Assembly: GCA_035048495.1 (NCBI GenBank)
Contig: CM068553.1
Span: 22,941,190-23,005,189 of the forward strand
Direction: 5' to 3'
Length of the DNA stretch: 64,000 nucleotides
DNA from: Euptelea pleiosperma
Taxonomy: Eukaryota > Streptophyta > Magnoliopsida > Ranunculales > Eupteleaceae
A program made the position numbers and the translations under genes. The notes under the pieces were generated by a model, which saw only the letters and a list, made by a program, of their open reading frames with translations, did not search any database and had not been told where the DNA came from. How positions within the stretch are numbered: position 1 is the stretch's first letter; each line of letters starts with the position of its first letter. Shown here one piece after another: positions 44,900 through 57,596 of the stretch.

Positions 44900-47299
44900 T
44901 AACTTTGAGAAAATCGAGTGTTCTATGACATTCTAGTTTATCTAACTCTTTGTTAATATTTGAACTTGGCAGTAGAATGTTCTGCTACAAAAAACAAAAC
45001 TCAAAACATTTCATCAAGTAACAATTAAGTTGCAACATCAATACAATTTAGAATGATGGAGCTTGGGGTGAATGACTTAATAGATGATACTTTTTTATGG
45101 ACTTAAATCCATTTGCTGATTTGTTGGACGAAACGATGAGAGTGATTTCATCTTTAATAAATTCTACTGATCAAAATTTCTACACTCTAGTATGTCAATG
45201 ATAGACTTAGTTTTGTTTGCATTGGTCAGTCAAGGTTGTTTCTCTGAGGTCAAATGCTGAAAATAAGGAGAACTGAAAATAAGGATACGAAACATGAACA
45301 CATAAACTATGACTGAGATTACATCATTGGAACTAGGATTCTTCCATAACTTCCCAACCAACTTGATTTTACTGTTAAGACAAAAACTACTCTACCATTG
45401 AAGAAGCGAGCAGATAAGGCACTTAAGCATCAAACACAAAATAAGTTTATGAATTCCTGAGGCACAAAAGTTGATATTTCATTATCATAACTAAATTATG
45501 TTGAAATTTCCACCAAGAAACCCTTTTATGAATATACTAATAAAATTCTAGCTTCCACAGTAGATGTCAAGGCAATTTGTACAAAACTAACAAAAATGTC
45601 ACAGTATAGTATGAATCCATAAATACTTGTGAAAATTAAAAAGGGCCATAAATTTTTAATGGCCTAAAAACTCTCTAACATGGTCTAAAAACTCTCTAAC
45701 ATGATCTTAACTTACATTATCTGTCCCAAGATAAGATAAGAGCAAAAGGAAAAAATAGGAACACCACAGCCAAATTTTTTACATCTAAATAAGAAAATCT
45801 TAACATTCACATGGGGAGACTAGTGCCCCATGGGTCGGGGATGCAGTAGCCAAAGCCCATAAACAAGCTTAACCCAACTCTCACCTAAAAAGGTAATGAA
45901 CTTATTTTCAGTTGCTGAAAATTCTAGTCCCATAAATACTTGATTTGTGAATCAGTAGACGGAAACTCTACCTTCACTATGGAAGGTAACATGCTTAAAT
46001 TTAAGCACTATTGTTAACAATAACAGGGTCAAGAGAGTTAATGACATGGTCCTAAAACCCTTAGTTTTCTAAATTCATTAAAAAAAATCCTAACCTAAAC
46101 AACTCTTAGATTATGAGATTTAGGTAACTCAAGTCAGAAATATTCTGAAAGCATTCCCACTTTAAATTTACAAACTAATAGACAACATATATGGAGTAGG
46201 GTTTCATCACCCTCAGCCAAACCAGTCACCTGATGTTGCACAAATCACGCATCCATGTCCATGCGGACTGTCTGGTCTTCTTTCCAAGGGCGTCAAGCAT
46301 TGAATTGATGGAGATAGTGCACGATTTTGGCATTTCTTCAAACACTTTTCGGGAATTGGAAGGACTCCGAAAGAAACTATTTTTTCAAATTCTCAAAATT
46401 TCGTTCAAGGTATTTACACACCACATTATCTTGACTGGTCTTAAAAGAGACTTTTTTAAATTCTCAAAATTCCCAAATTATTTGTTTCTTTTTGAAAATT
46501 GGGATAGAATGTGCAGATTCAAAAGAAATTTGAATAAATTAGACTGAAATCAAAGTTGATCCTCTATGATAATTTTAAAATCTAATTATAATTCTTTGTA
46601 AGCAAATTTGAAATACGCAGGATGCAGATTTAAAAGACGCAAATGCCAAGAAACTATGCAATAGCAATGCAAAAAGACAAGCATGAACCCTCAATACCAC
46701 ATTACACACCAATATAGAATGCAAGTACATCAAAAGAGAATCTAGACTGAGATTCACAATAGAAAAAAGAAGAAGGAAACCCTCATATGTGGATGTAGTG
46801 AAGAATGTCGAATGTGAAGCTAGAGCTTCTAGTCTCAAACAAGTTTCCAACATCTAGGAGAGTAATTGAAATGACTCATAGGGTTTTGCAAAACATCTAG
46901 GGTTCTGCCGCTGCATCAAGGGTTCAGCCAAACATCCATACGATCAGAAATCTCCAATTTATGGTCCCAAAAATCAGGAAATTTTTAATTAAAATAAAAC
47001 ATAACTTACTCTTACCTGAGGTAGGTGGATGGCGGAGGAGATTTAATGGAAACTCGAACGGCAATCCACAACGGTGGAGATTTAAGGGTTGCAAAGGTGC
47101 TTGCAGTGAAAGGCAAGCGAAGCACCGACGGAGCAATAGTCAAGGCGCGGTTTGCTTCGTGAACTGGTGGAGCAACGGCCGGCGAGAGCACCAACGGAGA
47201 GCAAAGAGCAGTGAGTAGCGAAAGAGACACAGGGAAAGGGCAGAGAGAAATGGGAAAGATTAAAAAAGAGGAGAGGTTTAGATCAGGTTTAGTTTCTAT
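44900..47299. other. CACTA II 5' region, mainly noncoding
   Basis: AT-rich. A candidate 5' noncoding exon on the minus strand ends at a CAG/GTAAGAG donor near 47019, with GC-rich sequence 47020-47220 before it. A 104-codon plus-strand frame at 46233-46547 has no recognised similarity. Confidence 0.4.
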
Positions 47300-47644
47300 T
47301 TTTTAAGCATCGGTTTACCCAAAAACCATACCCTAAACCCTAATTGTTTTCATAACCACGCATTCTAAAAATATCGTGGCCTCAAATAAGGGTAATTTTA
47401 GCCTTTTATCCTCCTAAAATACCTCCATTTTCACCCACATCATGGCCTATAGGTTAAGATTACGGTTTTAGAAAAAACAGTGGTCATTTTACCGCACTTT
47501 AAACTACAGATTTTCTTAAAACTGCATTCTTCAATTTTTTTAAATACTTTTTTTATTAATTTGACTTTTAGGCTTTATTTTTAATTAAAACCATAGTCTA
47601 TTTATTTTTTAACAATGTAGTCTAAACAGTATTGTGTAGTAGTG
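47300..47644. repeat. Right subterminal repeats and terminus of CACTA II
   Basis: CATAGTCTA, AAACCATA and related units, ending TTGTGTAGTAGTG. Confidence 0.7.
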
Positions 47645-47692
47645 AAGCTAATATGACTTTATATACCATTGAAATGCGTCCATTGTGTTGAT

Positions 47693-49229
47693 TGATATTC
47701 GCTCAAAAGTATTTATTTTAAGCCATTATCCTTATAGCAATGTCGCATTCTCCTACGTAAAACTTGTCTTTTCGTCTAATTTTTCACATAAGAGTTTCTT
47801 CCATTGCCTAGAACGCATTCTTTAGACGAAAATCGACTATTTGCATGAAATATAAGCATTTTAGATAGTCTAGTATCAAGCCGTTTTAGTTGAATCTCAT
47901 TACGCACTTTTTCACTGTAAGAGAACCCTATCGGCTGATTCTCAAAGACTGACAGGCCCACGATCAACCATAGAAGACTTCTATCAAAGCTTAAAGAGCC
48001 AACAGGCTAGGATAAAAAGATAGAAGACATGTACGGGCAAAGCTAGATGATCGTAGAGACGGAACAAGGACTAAGAGAGAGAAGAATAGCTAGAGACCAA
48101 GATAAGGACTTAGGTGTTAAAGGCCATACCAATTGACATCAAAGGATAAGTTTGACTAATTGGTGGAGCGGACGAGAGAGAATAAAGAAGACCATGGTTC
48201 AAGACCCTCCAATGCTTTTATTTTTTATATTTTTCTCACCTCTCCTATTTCTCTCTCTATCTATCTATCTTGGCCCATGACCTAAGCCCATGACCCATGA
48301 CCCATGCCCATGCCCATTTGCAACAACAAGAGAGAATTGGTCTCACTTGACCGATTCCTCTCTCCCCATCTCTCTTTATCCTAATCACTCTCTCTCATCT
48401 AACTAACCCATTTCCAACCGTTGGATTTCTCTAGATCCAACGGTCATCATTTTTACAACAAGCAACAAAAAAAAAAGTCTATAAGAGATCTATGATCTCT
48501 CCTTCTTAGGTTGGTTCTCTCCCCCCTCACTTCTCTTATCTTTTCTTTTCTTCTCTCTCTCTCTCTCACTCACAAGCATACCTTGGACGGTTGCTCCTCA
48601 ACCCCTACTCATTTGCAACATCGGAACCACCTGCTACCATCTCATTCACAAAGCTATAATCTTCAATCCTATTGAGGTCGATCCAATCGGAGTTACACCA
48701 TCTACCTCTTCAATGGTAAGCTTCTCTCTAATTCATCTCTCTAACCTTCTTACCTTCATTCTCTCTCTTCTCTCCCTCTCTACCTTTACATGCTTTCTAG
48801 GGTAATATTTTAATGACTTTCTAGATTAATTTGGTTTAATGTTATTTCGTTGTAAAGCATTTGGACAAGCATTGTAAGCATTTGTTTTTAGTTTAATGAA
48901 CAATTTTAAAATTTAAGTTTAAGTTATTTTTTATTTATTGTGTTTTCCTTCTCGTTTCTCTTATGTTTTTTTCATTCTAATAGTTTTAACAACAATCTCG
49001 AGTATATTTTAAATGAACCTCCACCATTCTCATCCCTCCATTTATTCCAAGCATTTTTTAATTATTCTTGTTTCTTATTGTGCTAACTAATCCCGAGTGT
49101 GGACGATATCCGACACGAGCCACTGTGCAAGTTTGTATTTTTGCAAGATTTAGTGAACCAAATTGGAGAAATTACAAATATTGTTGAACTTAGGGTTTCC
49201 GTAACTGACGCAGAAAAACCATAATTTCA
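47693..49229 (-). mobile_element. Solo LTR of the large-LTR family (copy 3, reverse, shorter)
   Basis: Read in reverse it has the same ends as copies 1 and 2 (TGATATTCGC at 47693 is the complement of GCGAATATCA; the other end reads ATTTCA). The duplication is TTGAT at 47688-47692 and 49230-49234. Shared blocks include the segment before GAGCGAATATCA, the GGATATCGTCCACACTCGGG-like block and TTACGGAAACCCTAAG. At 1.54 kb it lacks the GAA-rich middle, so it is a different subfamily or an internally deleted copy. Confidence 0.75.
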
Positions 49230-49379
49230 TTGATCTTCTTTGAATCACTTCAGTCTTCTCTGAATAGTTGGTGAAGTCCTCGTGTTGTTGATGCTTCGAT
49301 TCCTTAGAAGTCTAAAAATATACGCGACTATCTACTAATTAAATATGTATTCCTGAGATTGACATCAGAGATTTTTCAC

Positions 49380-50425
49380 AGTCCAATCTATTGGGGTCTT
49401 TGGCCATTAATCAAACTTAATTTTGGAACTCTGATGGTTTTCTAATTGATTGGACCTTCAGGTTAATCAATCAGACTATCGTGATTCATAATTTTGAAAT
49501 TTGGTTAAGTTTCCTTTCTTGATTCAAACACTTGTCTTTTCGTGTAAGGCATGCTTACGCTATATATACATCATATTAAATAAAAAAAAAACTTAAGGAT
49601 TTAAAAAAATACTTTTCAATGGACCAAAAAGAATCCTAAAGCCTTAGCCTTTTAAGAGAAACCCTAGATACTAGTACATTATTTTGAGTTTTCTCTTTCA
49701 CAATCTAAGTTTGTGTCGTTCTTCTAAAGTGTATCTTCCAAGTTAAATCAATATAATTCTAAGAAACTCAAGTTCTAAATCCATTCTTAGAGACCTTAGA
49801 AACCTCATGGTTCTATTCACTCATCACTATTGAATATTGTACGTGTGCATCAGGGAAAGACTAGGGCATTATTGTGCAGGGATGGATCGGAGAGTAGAAT
49901 GAGATCAGGGCTAGACCAATTATGGGAAAGTTTGGGATTGGACAGGACTGAAACCGAGAAGATGTGATCTGGCAAGGGCGTTTGTGCATTCGTTCATGGT
50001 AAAGAACAGAATGTGTAAAAGAATCAGAATTTTTTTGAGTGGGACGAGTGTATGCTGTGGTAACATGTGGCATGAGTAACTTATTATTCTTCATTAACTT
50101 CACATAGTGGTATGTTTCTCATCTAGGCTTGTTCCCGTTGTTTTTCTTGAAAATCTTTCACATAAAAATCGTATGTTGTGATATAAGTGATTTACTTTTC
50201 ATTTTTTATTCTGATCATATTAAACTAAACAAGTCAATAAGAACATATCCTTGATGTATTTTAACTAAGTTGGTTAAGTTAATCATTGTATAATTAAAAT
50301 CAATCATTTTAGGATTGTACGCATGTGATTAGTTTACCTAAACTAGACCGGTAAAACACATTTAGGTTAAAAGCATTTAGCTTATTTTTTAAATAACCTA
50401 TTCGCCCCCCCCCCCCCCCCCCTAT
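49380..50425 (+). repeat. Diverged Sirevirus-type LTR remnant
   Basis: The order of words parallels the Sirevirus LTR: degenerate AATTGATTGG motifs at 49440-49475, CTTGTTCCCGTTGTTTTTCTTG, CACATAAAAATCGTATGTTGTG, CCTAAACTAGACCGGTAAAACAC, then AATAACCTATTCG and a long C-run at 50405-50422. No primer site or coding follows, and the left border is unclear. Confidence 0.55.
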
Positions 50426-50689
50426 GTTACATTTTCTAGATACCGAAATTTTTCATTGGCTCCTAATTATAATTGGTTGCCATCTCTAAAGAGTGGAATG
50501 TGAGGAGACGTAAGTCATAAAAGCTTAATATTAATCTTTCATAGGGTTACACTTCTTTTCAGGGGTGAAGTATCCAATTGCCAGTTTGTATTTCTAACGT
50601 GTTTGTGATGTTTATAATAATAATATTCTTAAGTGGGTGATTAGTAAACATGATTATGTTCATCTTATGCATGCCAAACGAAGGATAAA

Positions 50690-51145
50690 ATTGTTGAGTA
50701 CATGTCATTTTTTATGAGCATTGGTGTTGCTCTTGATTCTTGTTATAAGATGGCATTTAGTGAGTATGCTTTCGATATGAATTATGGTAATGATGTTGAA
50801 ACTTACATCAAGAAGGTTAATGATTCTTTGAATGTGCTTTATTAAGTATGCAATCTACACTATGATTGTTTTATGGACCAAGCTAGCAGTTGGTGGTGGC
50901 TGAAATTGATCTAGTGGTGGACGCTTTAGCCATCAGAATTCAAGAATGCAGAAAGGGTTCAAAAAGTTCATCAAGTAACGTTCTGGCAATTCACCATAGG
51001 GTCAAAAGACAAGAAACCAAGTACTTAATAAATCTTACTCTTATTGAGTGAAGATGAAAAGGGTTTTGATTTATTGCATTGTTGGAAAAACAATGACCAC
51101 AAGTTTCTAACACTTGCAAGGGATGACTTGTGACATCTTGATAGT
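50690..51145 (+). pseudogene. hAT transposase C-terminal relic
   Basis: One frame reads SIGVALDSCYKMAFSEYAFD and later KKVNDSLNVLY, the end of the hAT RNase-H-like fold. After a frame change it reads FDLLHCWKNNDHKFLTLARD, the C-terminal hAT dimerisation region. Stops and shifts are frequent, and no ends of the element were found. Confidence 0.6.
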
Positions 51146-51159
51146 TCTAGTATCCTTTT

Positions 51160-51605
51160 TTATTTTTAAGAAAAAGGTATATATTAATAGTAAAAAGTTG
51201 ATTACAACCAAGTGGAAGCTCAAAAGGGCAAGACACCGGGACCGGAAATAACGAGTATATATATCACCTTAGGATTAGAAGCTTACTTATCTAGGAGCAA
51301 TTCCTAGACAGACAAACTAAAAATCCCAAGAAAATCATCTATACCCCTTAAAATCGAAAAGAAAACTGAGAAGCCTAGTACAATCGAAAACTAAAGGGCG
51401 ATTGGCATATTAAATTAGAGAGTTTAGCACAAGGAGGGGTCGAGTTCCACCAAAAAATAGCAGAGCCGTCAGTATTGGAACCCCAATTAGCAAGTTTGTC
51501 TGCAGCACAATTACCTTCCTTGAAGATATGCGAGCACCTAAAGTTCATATTGTTGATTTTGTGCAAGCAGTTAGGCCATTGGGTTCTCAACCTCCAAGGA
51601 ACGTC
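51160..51605 (-). pseudogene. 3' end of a non-LTR retrotransposon (LINE) with RNase H remnant
   Basis: On the minus strand 51590-51375 contains HIFKEGNCAADKLANWG, the conserved tail of the RNase H domain of plant L1-type elements. The 3' end near 51170 reads TATTAATATATACCTTTTTC followed by an A-rich run, typical of a LINE tail. The 5' part is missing, as usual for 5'-truncated copies. Confidence 0.7.
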
Positions 51606-51609
51606 TTCA

Positions 51610-52023
51610 GATTTCCGGGGTTAAAAGATGTATCACCATTTCACGCAGTCAATCCTGAAGATCATCTAATCATATGGACAATCTGTATTGCTAAATGGTG
51701 ATTGACTGTTTGGAAACTAAAAGACAAATAGCAAGAAAATTGTGAGAAGCAAGGGAAAAAAGCCAGAAAAAAGAGATATAGAGGTAATTCCAAAGTTATG
51801 GACAAAAGGTAAGGCATTGAGATCCACCGCAATTGTTGTACTTTTAAAAATGCCCCACCATGGCATCCTGCCATTGAGCTTATTATTCTATAATCAGCAG
51901 AAGTTTTGATATAACTCAGCCAACACCACAACCTAACCAATTCAATACACCCAAAAATCTACATCCAATGCTAGATGCATAGAACGTATGTGAAAGAATG
52001 AAAGAAAGAAATAAGACGGGACT
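51610..52023. other. Spacer before the P450 pseudogene
   Basis: No coding recognised. The last 70 bp resemble the 3' flank of the intact P450 (GATGCATAGAACG, GAAAGAAAG), so the duplication covers the 3'UTR. Confidence 0.4.
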
Positions 52024-54207
52024 TGAGATTAGTGATTTTGGAGGCGAATTGGAAGTCCTTTTGCTGGTATAGGCATCATATCAGCTATTTATCTTCTCAT
52101 TAGGAAACATTACTTCCCATTTGAACTTTTTCACCACATTATGGATGAAAGTTAGTATGGCAAAACCGTGCATACTCTTTTCCTGGGCACATCCGAGGTC
52201 CACCTCCGAACGGAACAAATGTGTAAGGAGCAGTTTCATTCCCTTCATATCTCGAAGGATCAAATTTTTCTGGCTCGGGGAAGTACTTGGGGGTCTTGTT
52301 CGTAGAGCTCACAGTCCATATATCTGCAAAAATAATTGCAAGTTACCAGCCACATCTCTTGAAGATCACAAATGAATCTTATATAGGCAATCAACATTCT
52401 CGTGACGTTATGCTTTTCACGTACGTACCTTCCAACCCTTTGGAATGGTGAAGCCTGCATAGGTGAAGTCAGTTATGGCCTCTCGAAAAGTTCCTTGAAG
52501 AGGTGGTGTGAGCCTCATCACCTCATTGGCCACGTTCCACGAATACTTCATCTTTGTATGTCGTCCCCATCAAGTGCCTCTCCTGTGCTTTCGACTTTGT
52601 GATCTCCAATTGCTCTGAATGCAAAAAACACAAGATTATTAACAATAGTCGACTAAATTTGATTTTGGAAATTAAACGAGCACATTAAAAAAAAAAAAAA
52701 ATTAAGAGCATGCTTGGATGCAGGTTTAGATATGGTGGGTCGGTCCTTACACAGTCAACTATCTTCTCTAACTTTTCAGCTAAATACCCACCCTCCAATC
52801 CAATCGGGCTCATTGTAGGAAGATCTCTTTACATATTTCTCTGAAGGAATGGTTCAAAGCAATGGTGAATATGATCCTGAGTGGCAGGGTTGGATACTTG
52901 TTTCTCAGGTTTCCCCCCTTTGTTTTGAACTAGTGGGTGGTCCATGCCCACGGCACTCCCGACAAAGCATTTGCCAAAATCAGGTGTGAGTGGCTGAGAC
53001 CCACCGTCCAATTGGGGATAAGATCTCGGCCCTTCTTTATTGAAGCCTATAAGAGGGGTATAAGTGGGGAGACAATTACCACTGTCACTTGTTATATAGA
53101 TTCCTTGTAACTTGTGTTATGATTCAGTTTAAGCTCGAAATTGCTTTATTGGAAAAAAGAGATTAACTTATGTTAAAATAAAAAATAAAAAAATAAAAAA
53201 AAAGGGGGCATGAGTTTAGGTGGTTTACCAGATAGGACCTTATCGTAGACATCGGGATGCTCTCCGATGTACTTCATGAGGAAAGTTATAGCAGTGGCCA
53301 CAGTGCTATATCCTGCAACAAGCAAACCCCATCATTTTATCTGCGATCTCGACCTCCGGCATAAGTCGGCCAGTTGGATCAGTGGCAACAATCATATGCG
53401 ACAGGACATCATGCATCGGTGCACCAGTCGACATAGCCACTTTCTTCTCCTTAATTACAAGCTGAAGTTCCTTCCGAATGACACCCGCCGCTTTATTTGC
53501 ACGATAAAATGTTGTCCCAGGGAAATTCCAAAGTGTATGGAATGAAGCCCCATGGTCATGTCATCGAACTTGTCGACAAGCTTCGCTACACGATCTGGGT
53601 CATCAAGGCCCAAGAAGAAACGGCACGCTAATGTTAAAGTAAACGTCTTTGAGAGAGGGAAGACTTTCACCTCATCTTTGCCTCCAATACATCTCCAAAT
53701 GTTGTAGTGTGATCGAATCCACTTTTCCCAAGAACCGCATCAGAGCTTCGGGCTTGAGGAACCCCGGGGCCCGCAAGATGCGGGACTCATTGGTATCGCG
53801 TGGGCCGGAAGCGGGCACCTCAGCAGTCTCGAGTCGGGGTTGCAACGGGAGAGGCGGCCTGGTAGCTTCGGAAGAGTTTCTGCATCGAATGTGGGCGCCA
53901 TGCGACAACGAGCTTCTGCTCATTAGCAAAGAGGAATTTGTTTCCAGCCGGACCACAGATGACAGCAGTAGGCTCACCAAGTATGTCGTCTTGAAGACAT
54001 CGGGGGAGTGATTTTGCATTCTACTTCCAACGAATTTCTCTGGATTTCCATACAGGAAGTCAAGAGTCTCCCCGATAAAGGGCCATCCGAGACTTCCCTG
54101 AGGCAGCTTTGTAGTGCAGACGGAAATTGCGTTTATAGGCAAAGATGCAAAGAGAAAGAGAGACGAAGATGAGAAGCAGAGAAAGTAAAAGGAAGAAGAG
54201 TTCCATG
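52024..54207 (-). pseudogene. Dead tandem copy of the CYP716-like P450
   Basis: Exon 1 starts at ATG 54207 (MELFF) and shows the same landmarks as the intact gene: [36 protein letters not shown]. One-base indels break it after the anchor (near 54120), at about 53983, at about 53683, near 53530 and near 53320. Exon 2 (52613-52432) and exon 3 keep TFVPFGGGP and CPGKEYAR but are also shifted. Intron 1 is only about 0.6 kb and lacks the MITEs found in the intact gene, so those insertions came after the duplication or were never in this copy. It could still be transcribed but cannot encode a P450. Confidence 0.9.
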
Positions 54208-54280
54208 GTTGATATATTATTATCAAAGATTGTTGAAGCTCAGAATTGCACTGGTAGATCGAAGGAGAGAGTTTTTGGTT

Positions 54281-54290
54281 GGTTTAAATA
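54281..54290 (-). promoter_or_regulatory. Candidate TATA element of the P450 pseudogene
   Basis: Minus strand TATTTAAACC lies about 75 bp before ATG 54207, at a position like the TATA box of the intact gene. Confidence 0.4.
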
Positions 54291-54485
54291 GTTGAGGCAT
54301 GCACCCTGTGGCCCCATCTATTACCATATGGTTTTCAATTCTCTCATGTTAATCAACTTGTAGGCGACCAGCCCGTAACGGTCAGCTATTAGTTGGTTCA
54401 AAAATGTTTGATTAGTTTGGGTCTGTTCAATTTTGGCAAGTATAGTACCCCTTGAGAAAATATTTACTCTACCATACATTGTCAA

Positions 54486-54700
54486 GAGTAAACCTTCGCT
54501 CACACCTGGCTGTGAGCGTAGCAGAACACAGCCCACAACTCCAGCCACGTGGCACAATCTTAGGGGATGCTGACTATATGGATGTTTGGCCAATCACTAG
54601 GTGGACCTACAAACCAAAAATAAACCTGATCAGTTATTTCTAAGTGTTGGGCCAACCATCCATACGGCCAGTGGGCTAATTTTTGGTCTGCCAGCAAAAA
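54486..54700. mobile_element. Truncated M1 MITE
   Basis: GAGTAAACCTTCGCTCACACC, CACGTGGCACAATCTTAG, TATATGGATGTTTGGCC and AAACCTGATCAGTTATTTC at the left; the right arm is cut to GGGCCAACCATCCATACGGCC. Confidence 0.7.
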
Positions 54701-54960
54701 CTTTGAAAAGAAAAGACAAAAAAATTATCTGTCCCATTAAAAATTAGGTTGTAGAAAGACTTTCGAGATTTATTTATAGATGGGAACGGTGCGATAGTAC
54801 ATCTACCACACCGGTATCTTAAAGAAGAGTTGATTTTGCCATTCAAAAGGAACAGTGGAGCTGTCAAAAGGCTGCGTGTTCTGGTTGGCTTCATAGTTGG
54901 CAAGTCATCTATCGACCACAAAATTTCCTTCCCGGTATCCCTGAGTTATGCACTAGCTAG
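54701..54960. other. Unassigned spacer
   Basis: No coding or repeat recognised. Confidence 0.3.
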
Positions 54961-55145
54961 GAAAGACTTTAGTGATTTCTAACCATTCGATTGGAGTCCT
55001 TTTCATGAGAATATTTTTAACCATTGAATTCAAGCATTATTTGGGGTACTAATGAGGCTGATTTTTGGTATGTAGGGTCCACCTAGTGAGGGACCAAACA
55101 TCCATACAATCAGTGGTCCCTCAGATTGTTGCACGTGGCTCATAT
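54961..55145. mobile_element. M1 MITE, mostly right arm
   Basis: TTTAGTGATTTCTAACC at the left, then AATGAGGCTGATTTTTGG, GGACCAAACATCCATAC and TTGCACGTGGCTCATATAGTG. Confidence 0.65.
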
Positions 55146-55149
55146 AGTG

Positions 55150-55640
55150 ACCCACCTAGGATGGCAAAACATTCAATGTTGCGTCTGCTTTTAAGAAACC
55201 CACCAGGTGTCCCACATAATATTCTCCTTCAGATCACGTGGGTTCTGTGGGGAAAATCGTGAATCTTACCCACATAATCCCCGAGGAATTAATCAACCGT
55301 TGTATCAATAAGCTTAATGAATGTGAAGCGAAATAGGCCGATGAAGCTTTATCATGCGATCTTGACCACCGATCTTTGCCAAAGATCCAATATCCATGTC
55401 GGGATAGGTGTACTTGCCAAATACAGTACGACGCTCAAGTCAGTGGATCTACTCTATAGCGGCAAATGTTTAATTCTTGGGATAGGAATGATCTTTGAAT
55501 CCAGCTTCTAGAAAGAGATTATCCTTCTAATAGAACTAGAGAAGTAAGAAAGAAACCTTTAGGCTTGTCCTGTTTTTGATTTTTTGCGCCAACCCTTGTA
55601 TCAGAGACATCTCTCTTTATAGCTTTCCTTCCACCTAACA
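55150..55640. other. Unassigned sequence
   Basis: Frames up to 64 codons, none recognised. It is probably old transposon sequence. Confidence 0.3.
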
Positions 55641-55650
55641 TACAATTATG

Positions 55651-55753
55651 TTAGAGTTTTGCTCACGTGCTTGTCCGTTCTGTTAGGATTGAACCCGCGT
55701 GCTTGTCTATTCTGTTAGGATTGAACCCGCGTGCTTGTCTATTCTGTTAGGAT
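55651..55753. repeat. 32-bp tandem repeat, about three copies
   Basis: The unit begins GTTAGGATTGAACCCGCG and ends CTTGTCTATTCT. The first copy is diverged (GTTAGAGTTTTGCTCACG), the next two are identical, and a partial fourth follows. Confidence 0.9.
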
Positions 55754-55759
55754 TAATGT

Positions 55760-56410
55760 AATACCCCAGATTTTGAGATAATCTGCTCAGGTCCTTCTAG
55801 AGGGTTTCGGATTTCTTGATAGGACTCTGGATCCGCTTGCGGTCACTTCTCCCTTGGGTTGCGGTCCCAGTTTCATAACCCTTAGAGGTCGTTGACTATA
55901 GAAGTTCACCTGTGGCACCTAGTGCCACTTCCCCGGCTTTTTCAAAGCACCTTGACTCTTTTTGGGTCCCTTTTTGACTTCTTTAGGCTTCTCGAGCAAC
56001 CCATCCTTCTCAACCTAGCCCATCTACTTTATCCAACTCTTCTCTTGGCCAGGCATTTAGATTTTCTTATTTGGGCGCATCAAACCAAAGCCCTCTCACC
56101 TTGGTCCATAACTTTCGGACCAAACCAAACCACTCTATTTCTTGGTCCATCTATCCAGGCCCATTCCCGACACGATCTTTTTTATCAACCCATCGCAAAT
56201 AGGCCCACCTCTTCTTGGCCCAACTAGACCTATCCAGGCCCAATCCTTTTGGCCTATCTATAGTCATCAAGCCGGTATGAAAACAGGCCAAACTCGCATC
56301 CCTCATTTGACCCAGACCAAACCACGCTCGCCAGCACATAGCTCCTTCTTGTCACATATATACACATTCATCATATCAAATTGTGGTACCAAATTGGGTC
56401 TTGCATCGGG
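55760..56410. other. CT-rich unassigned sequence
   Basis: Several plus-strand frames of 90-110 codons are of low complexity (GGCCCA/TGGGCC-rich) and have no recognised domain. Words such as GGCCCAATCC recur. Possibly part of an unrecognised LTR. Confidence 0.3.
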
Positions 56411-56414
56411 TACG

Positions 56415-56660
56415 TAGAACTTTGATAATGGATGACCATAGTATGACATGTTGATGTTTGGGCCATCCCTGGGTGGACCCACATACACAAAATCAGCTTG
56501 ATTAGTGATTTCAAACCTTTTGAAAATTGTACCCCAAATAATGCTTGCATTCCACAATTAAAATCAACCAATGAAAATGAATACAATCCAACACTTAGAA
56601 CCCCTAATCAAGCTAATTTTTAGTCTTTAGGTCCACCTAGGGTTGGGTCAAATATCACGC
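56415..56660. mobile_element. M1 foldback MITE
   Basis: AGAACTTTGATAATGG and GTTTGGGCCATCCCTGGGTGG, AATCAGCTTGATTAGTGATTTC at the left; CCTAATCAAGCTAATTTTTAG and GGTCCACCTAGGGTTGGG at the right. Confidence 0.7.
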
Positions 56661-57590
56661 CCGATCCCAGGTCTACCAGACTTGACCCATGACGACTCGA
56701 TCCAATCCAAAATCCACAACCTAGACCCACGGTCCCGAGGGTGACATAGGATTAAAGTAAAAGTAAAGTATAGAAATATCCAATTATTTCATTGTTGGGT
56801 TCTAAAATATACAAGTTATTAAGTTAAAGAACATTCTTGGTGTGCCATATCAACTCGGAAATTAAAAGGATTAAGAAACATCTATGATATGATCCATAAC
56901 CCAACTCGTGATCCATGGGTCAACCCTGAAACCAAGGTTAAGGCATGAGGGTTGGAATATATAAAAGATAGGTCTAAAAACATAGAATGATCACGTGGGT
57001 CAAATCTAAGGTCAAACACCCACATACGGGTCTATGATTAACCTAGGTCAAGTATGGTCAACATAAGGTCAATGAAAGTCAATGCTAACATAGAACATTA
57101 AAACAAGGAAAATCTCATGGAGAAAAAATCTTTTTAATGCAAGGCCAAAGAGTTTTGGAAGATAACACTTTCCTACAAATTTAAAAAATATAACAGGATG
57201 GTGTTCTTATGTTAAAATTGAATAAAATAGTACAACATGCAGAGAGATTTCAAGTCGAGAAATTAGAACTTACAAATAACATTGCACATTAAATAAATCA
57301 TAACAAAAAATATAACTAATGCTATGAGGATGAGGCTTTCCGTTCTAGAAACGAGACTTGAATCATAACAAATACAACTTAGGTTTTCTAGAAAGCCTAA
57401 ATCTGAGTGAAACTATTCTCTGTTTGGGCCTCAAGGCAGGGACTACTTCTATAGCGTCCAGAGAACTTGTAGAAACAGTCCAAACCTGGGCCTCAACGGA
57501 GGGGTTTGGGTTACTTGAAAAATATGTGAGTTTCTAAGAAAAAAAATTGTACTCTCAAATAGGGAGCTCTGGGCTCTAGAATCAGGTTGT
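56661..57590. other. Unassigned AT-rich sequence
   Basis: It starts ATCACGCCCGATCCCAGGTC and contains repeated CCCATGA and GGTCAA words but no open frames, terminal repeats or recognised domain. It could be an LTR fragment. Confidence 0.3.
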
Positions 57591-57596
57591 CTCGAC

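Larger units (their letters stand above)
35683..47644 (-). mobile_element. CACTA (En/Spm) element II, 12 kb, AAG target duplication, with captured host gene pieces
   Basis: The left end CACTACTACAAAAAG (35683) and the right end TTGTGTAGTAGTG (ending 47644) are inverted, with AAG at 35680-35682 and 47645-47647. Subterminal units of the type ACCGTAGTC / GACTATGG occupy 35700-36110 and 47300-47630 in both orientations, a code unlike that of CACTA I and III. On the minus strand the order is leader exon (about 47.2-47.0 kb), TNPD-like gene (44.9-41.6 kb), TNPA-like gene (41.1-39.9 kb), then host-derived fragments (39.8-36.4 kb). All coding units are broken. Confidence 0.9.

Noticed and set aside
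46233..46547. 104-codon frame in CACTA II
   Set aside because: No similarity recognised, Phe/Lys-rich from AT-rich DNA, and lies in the presumed leader region of the opposite strand.
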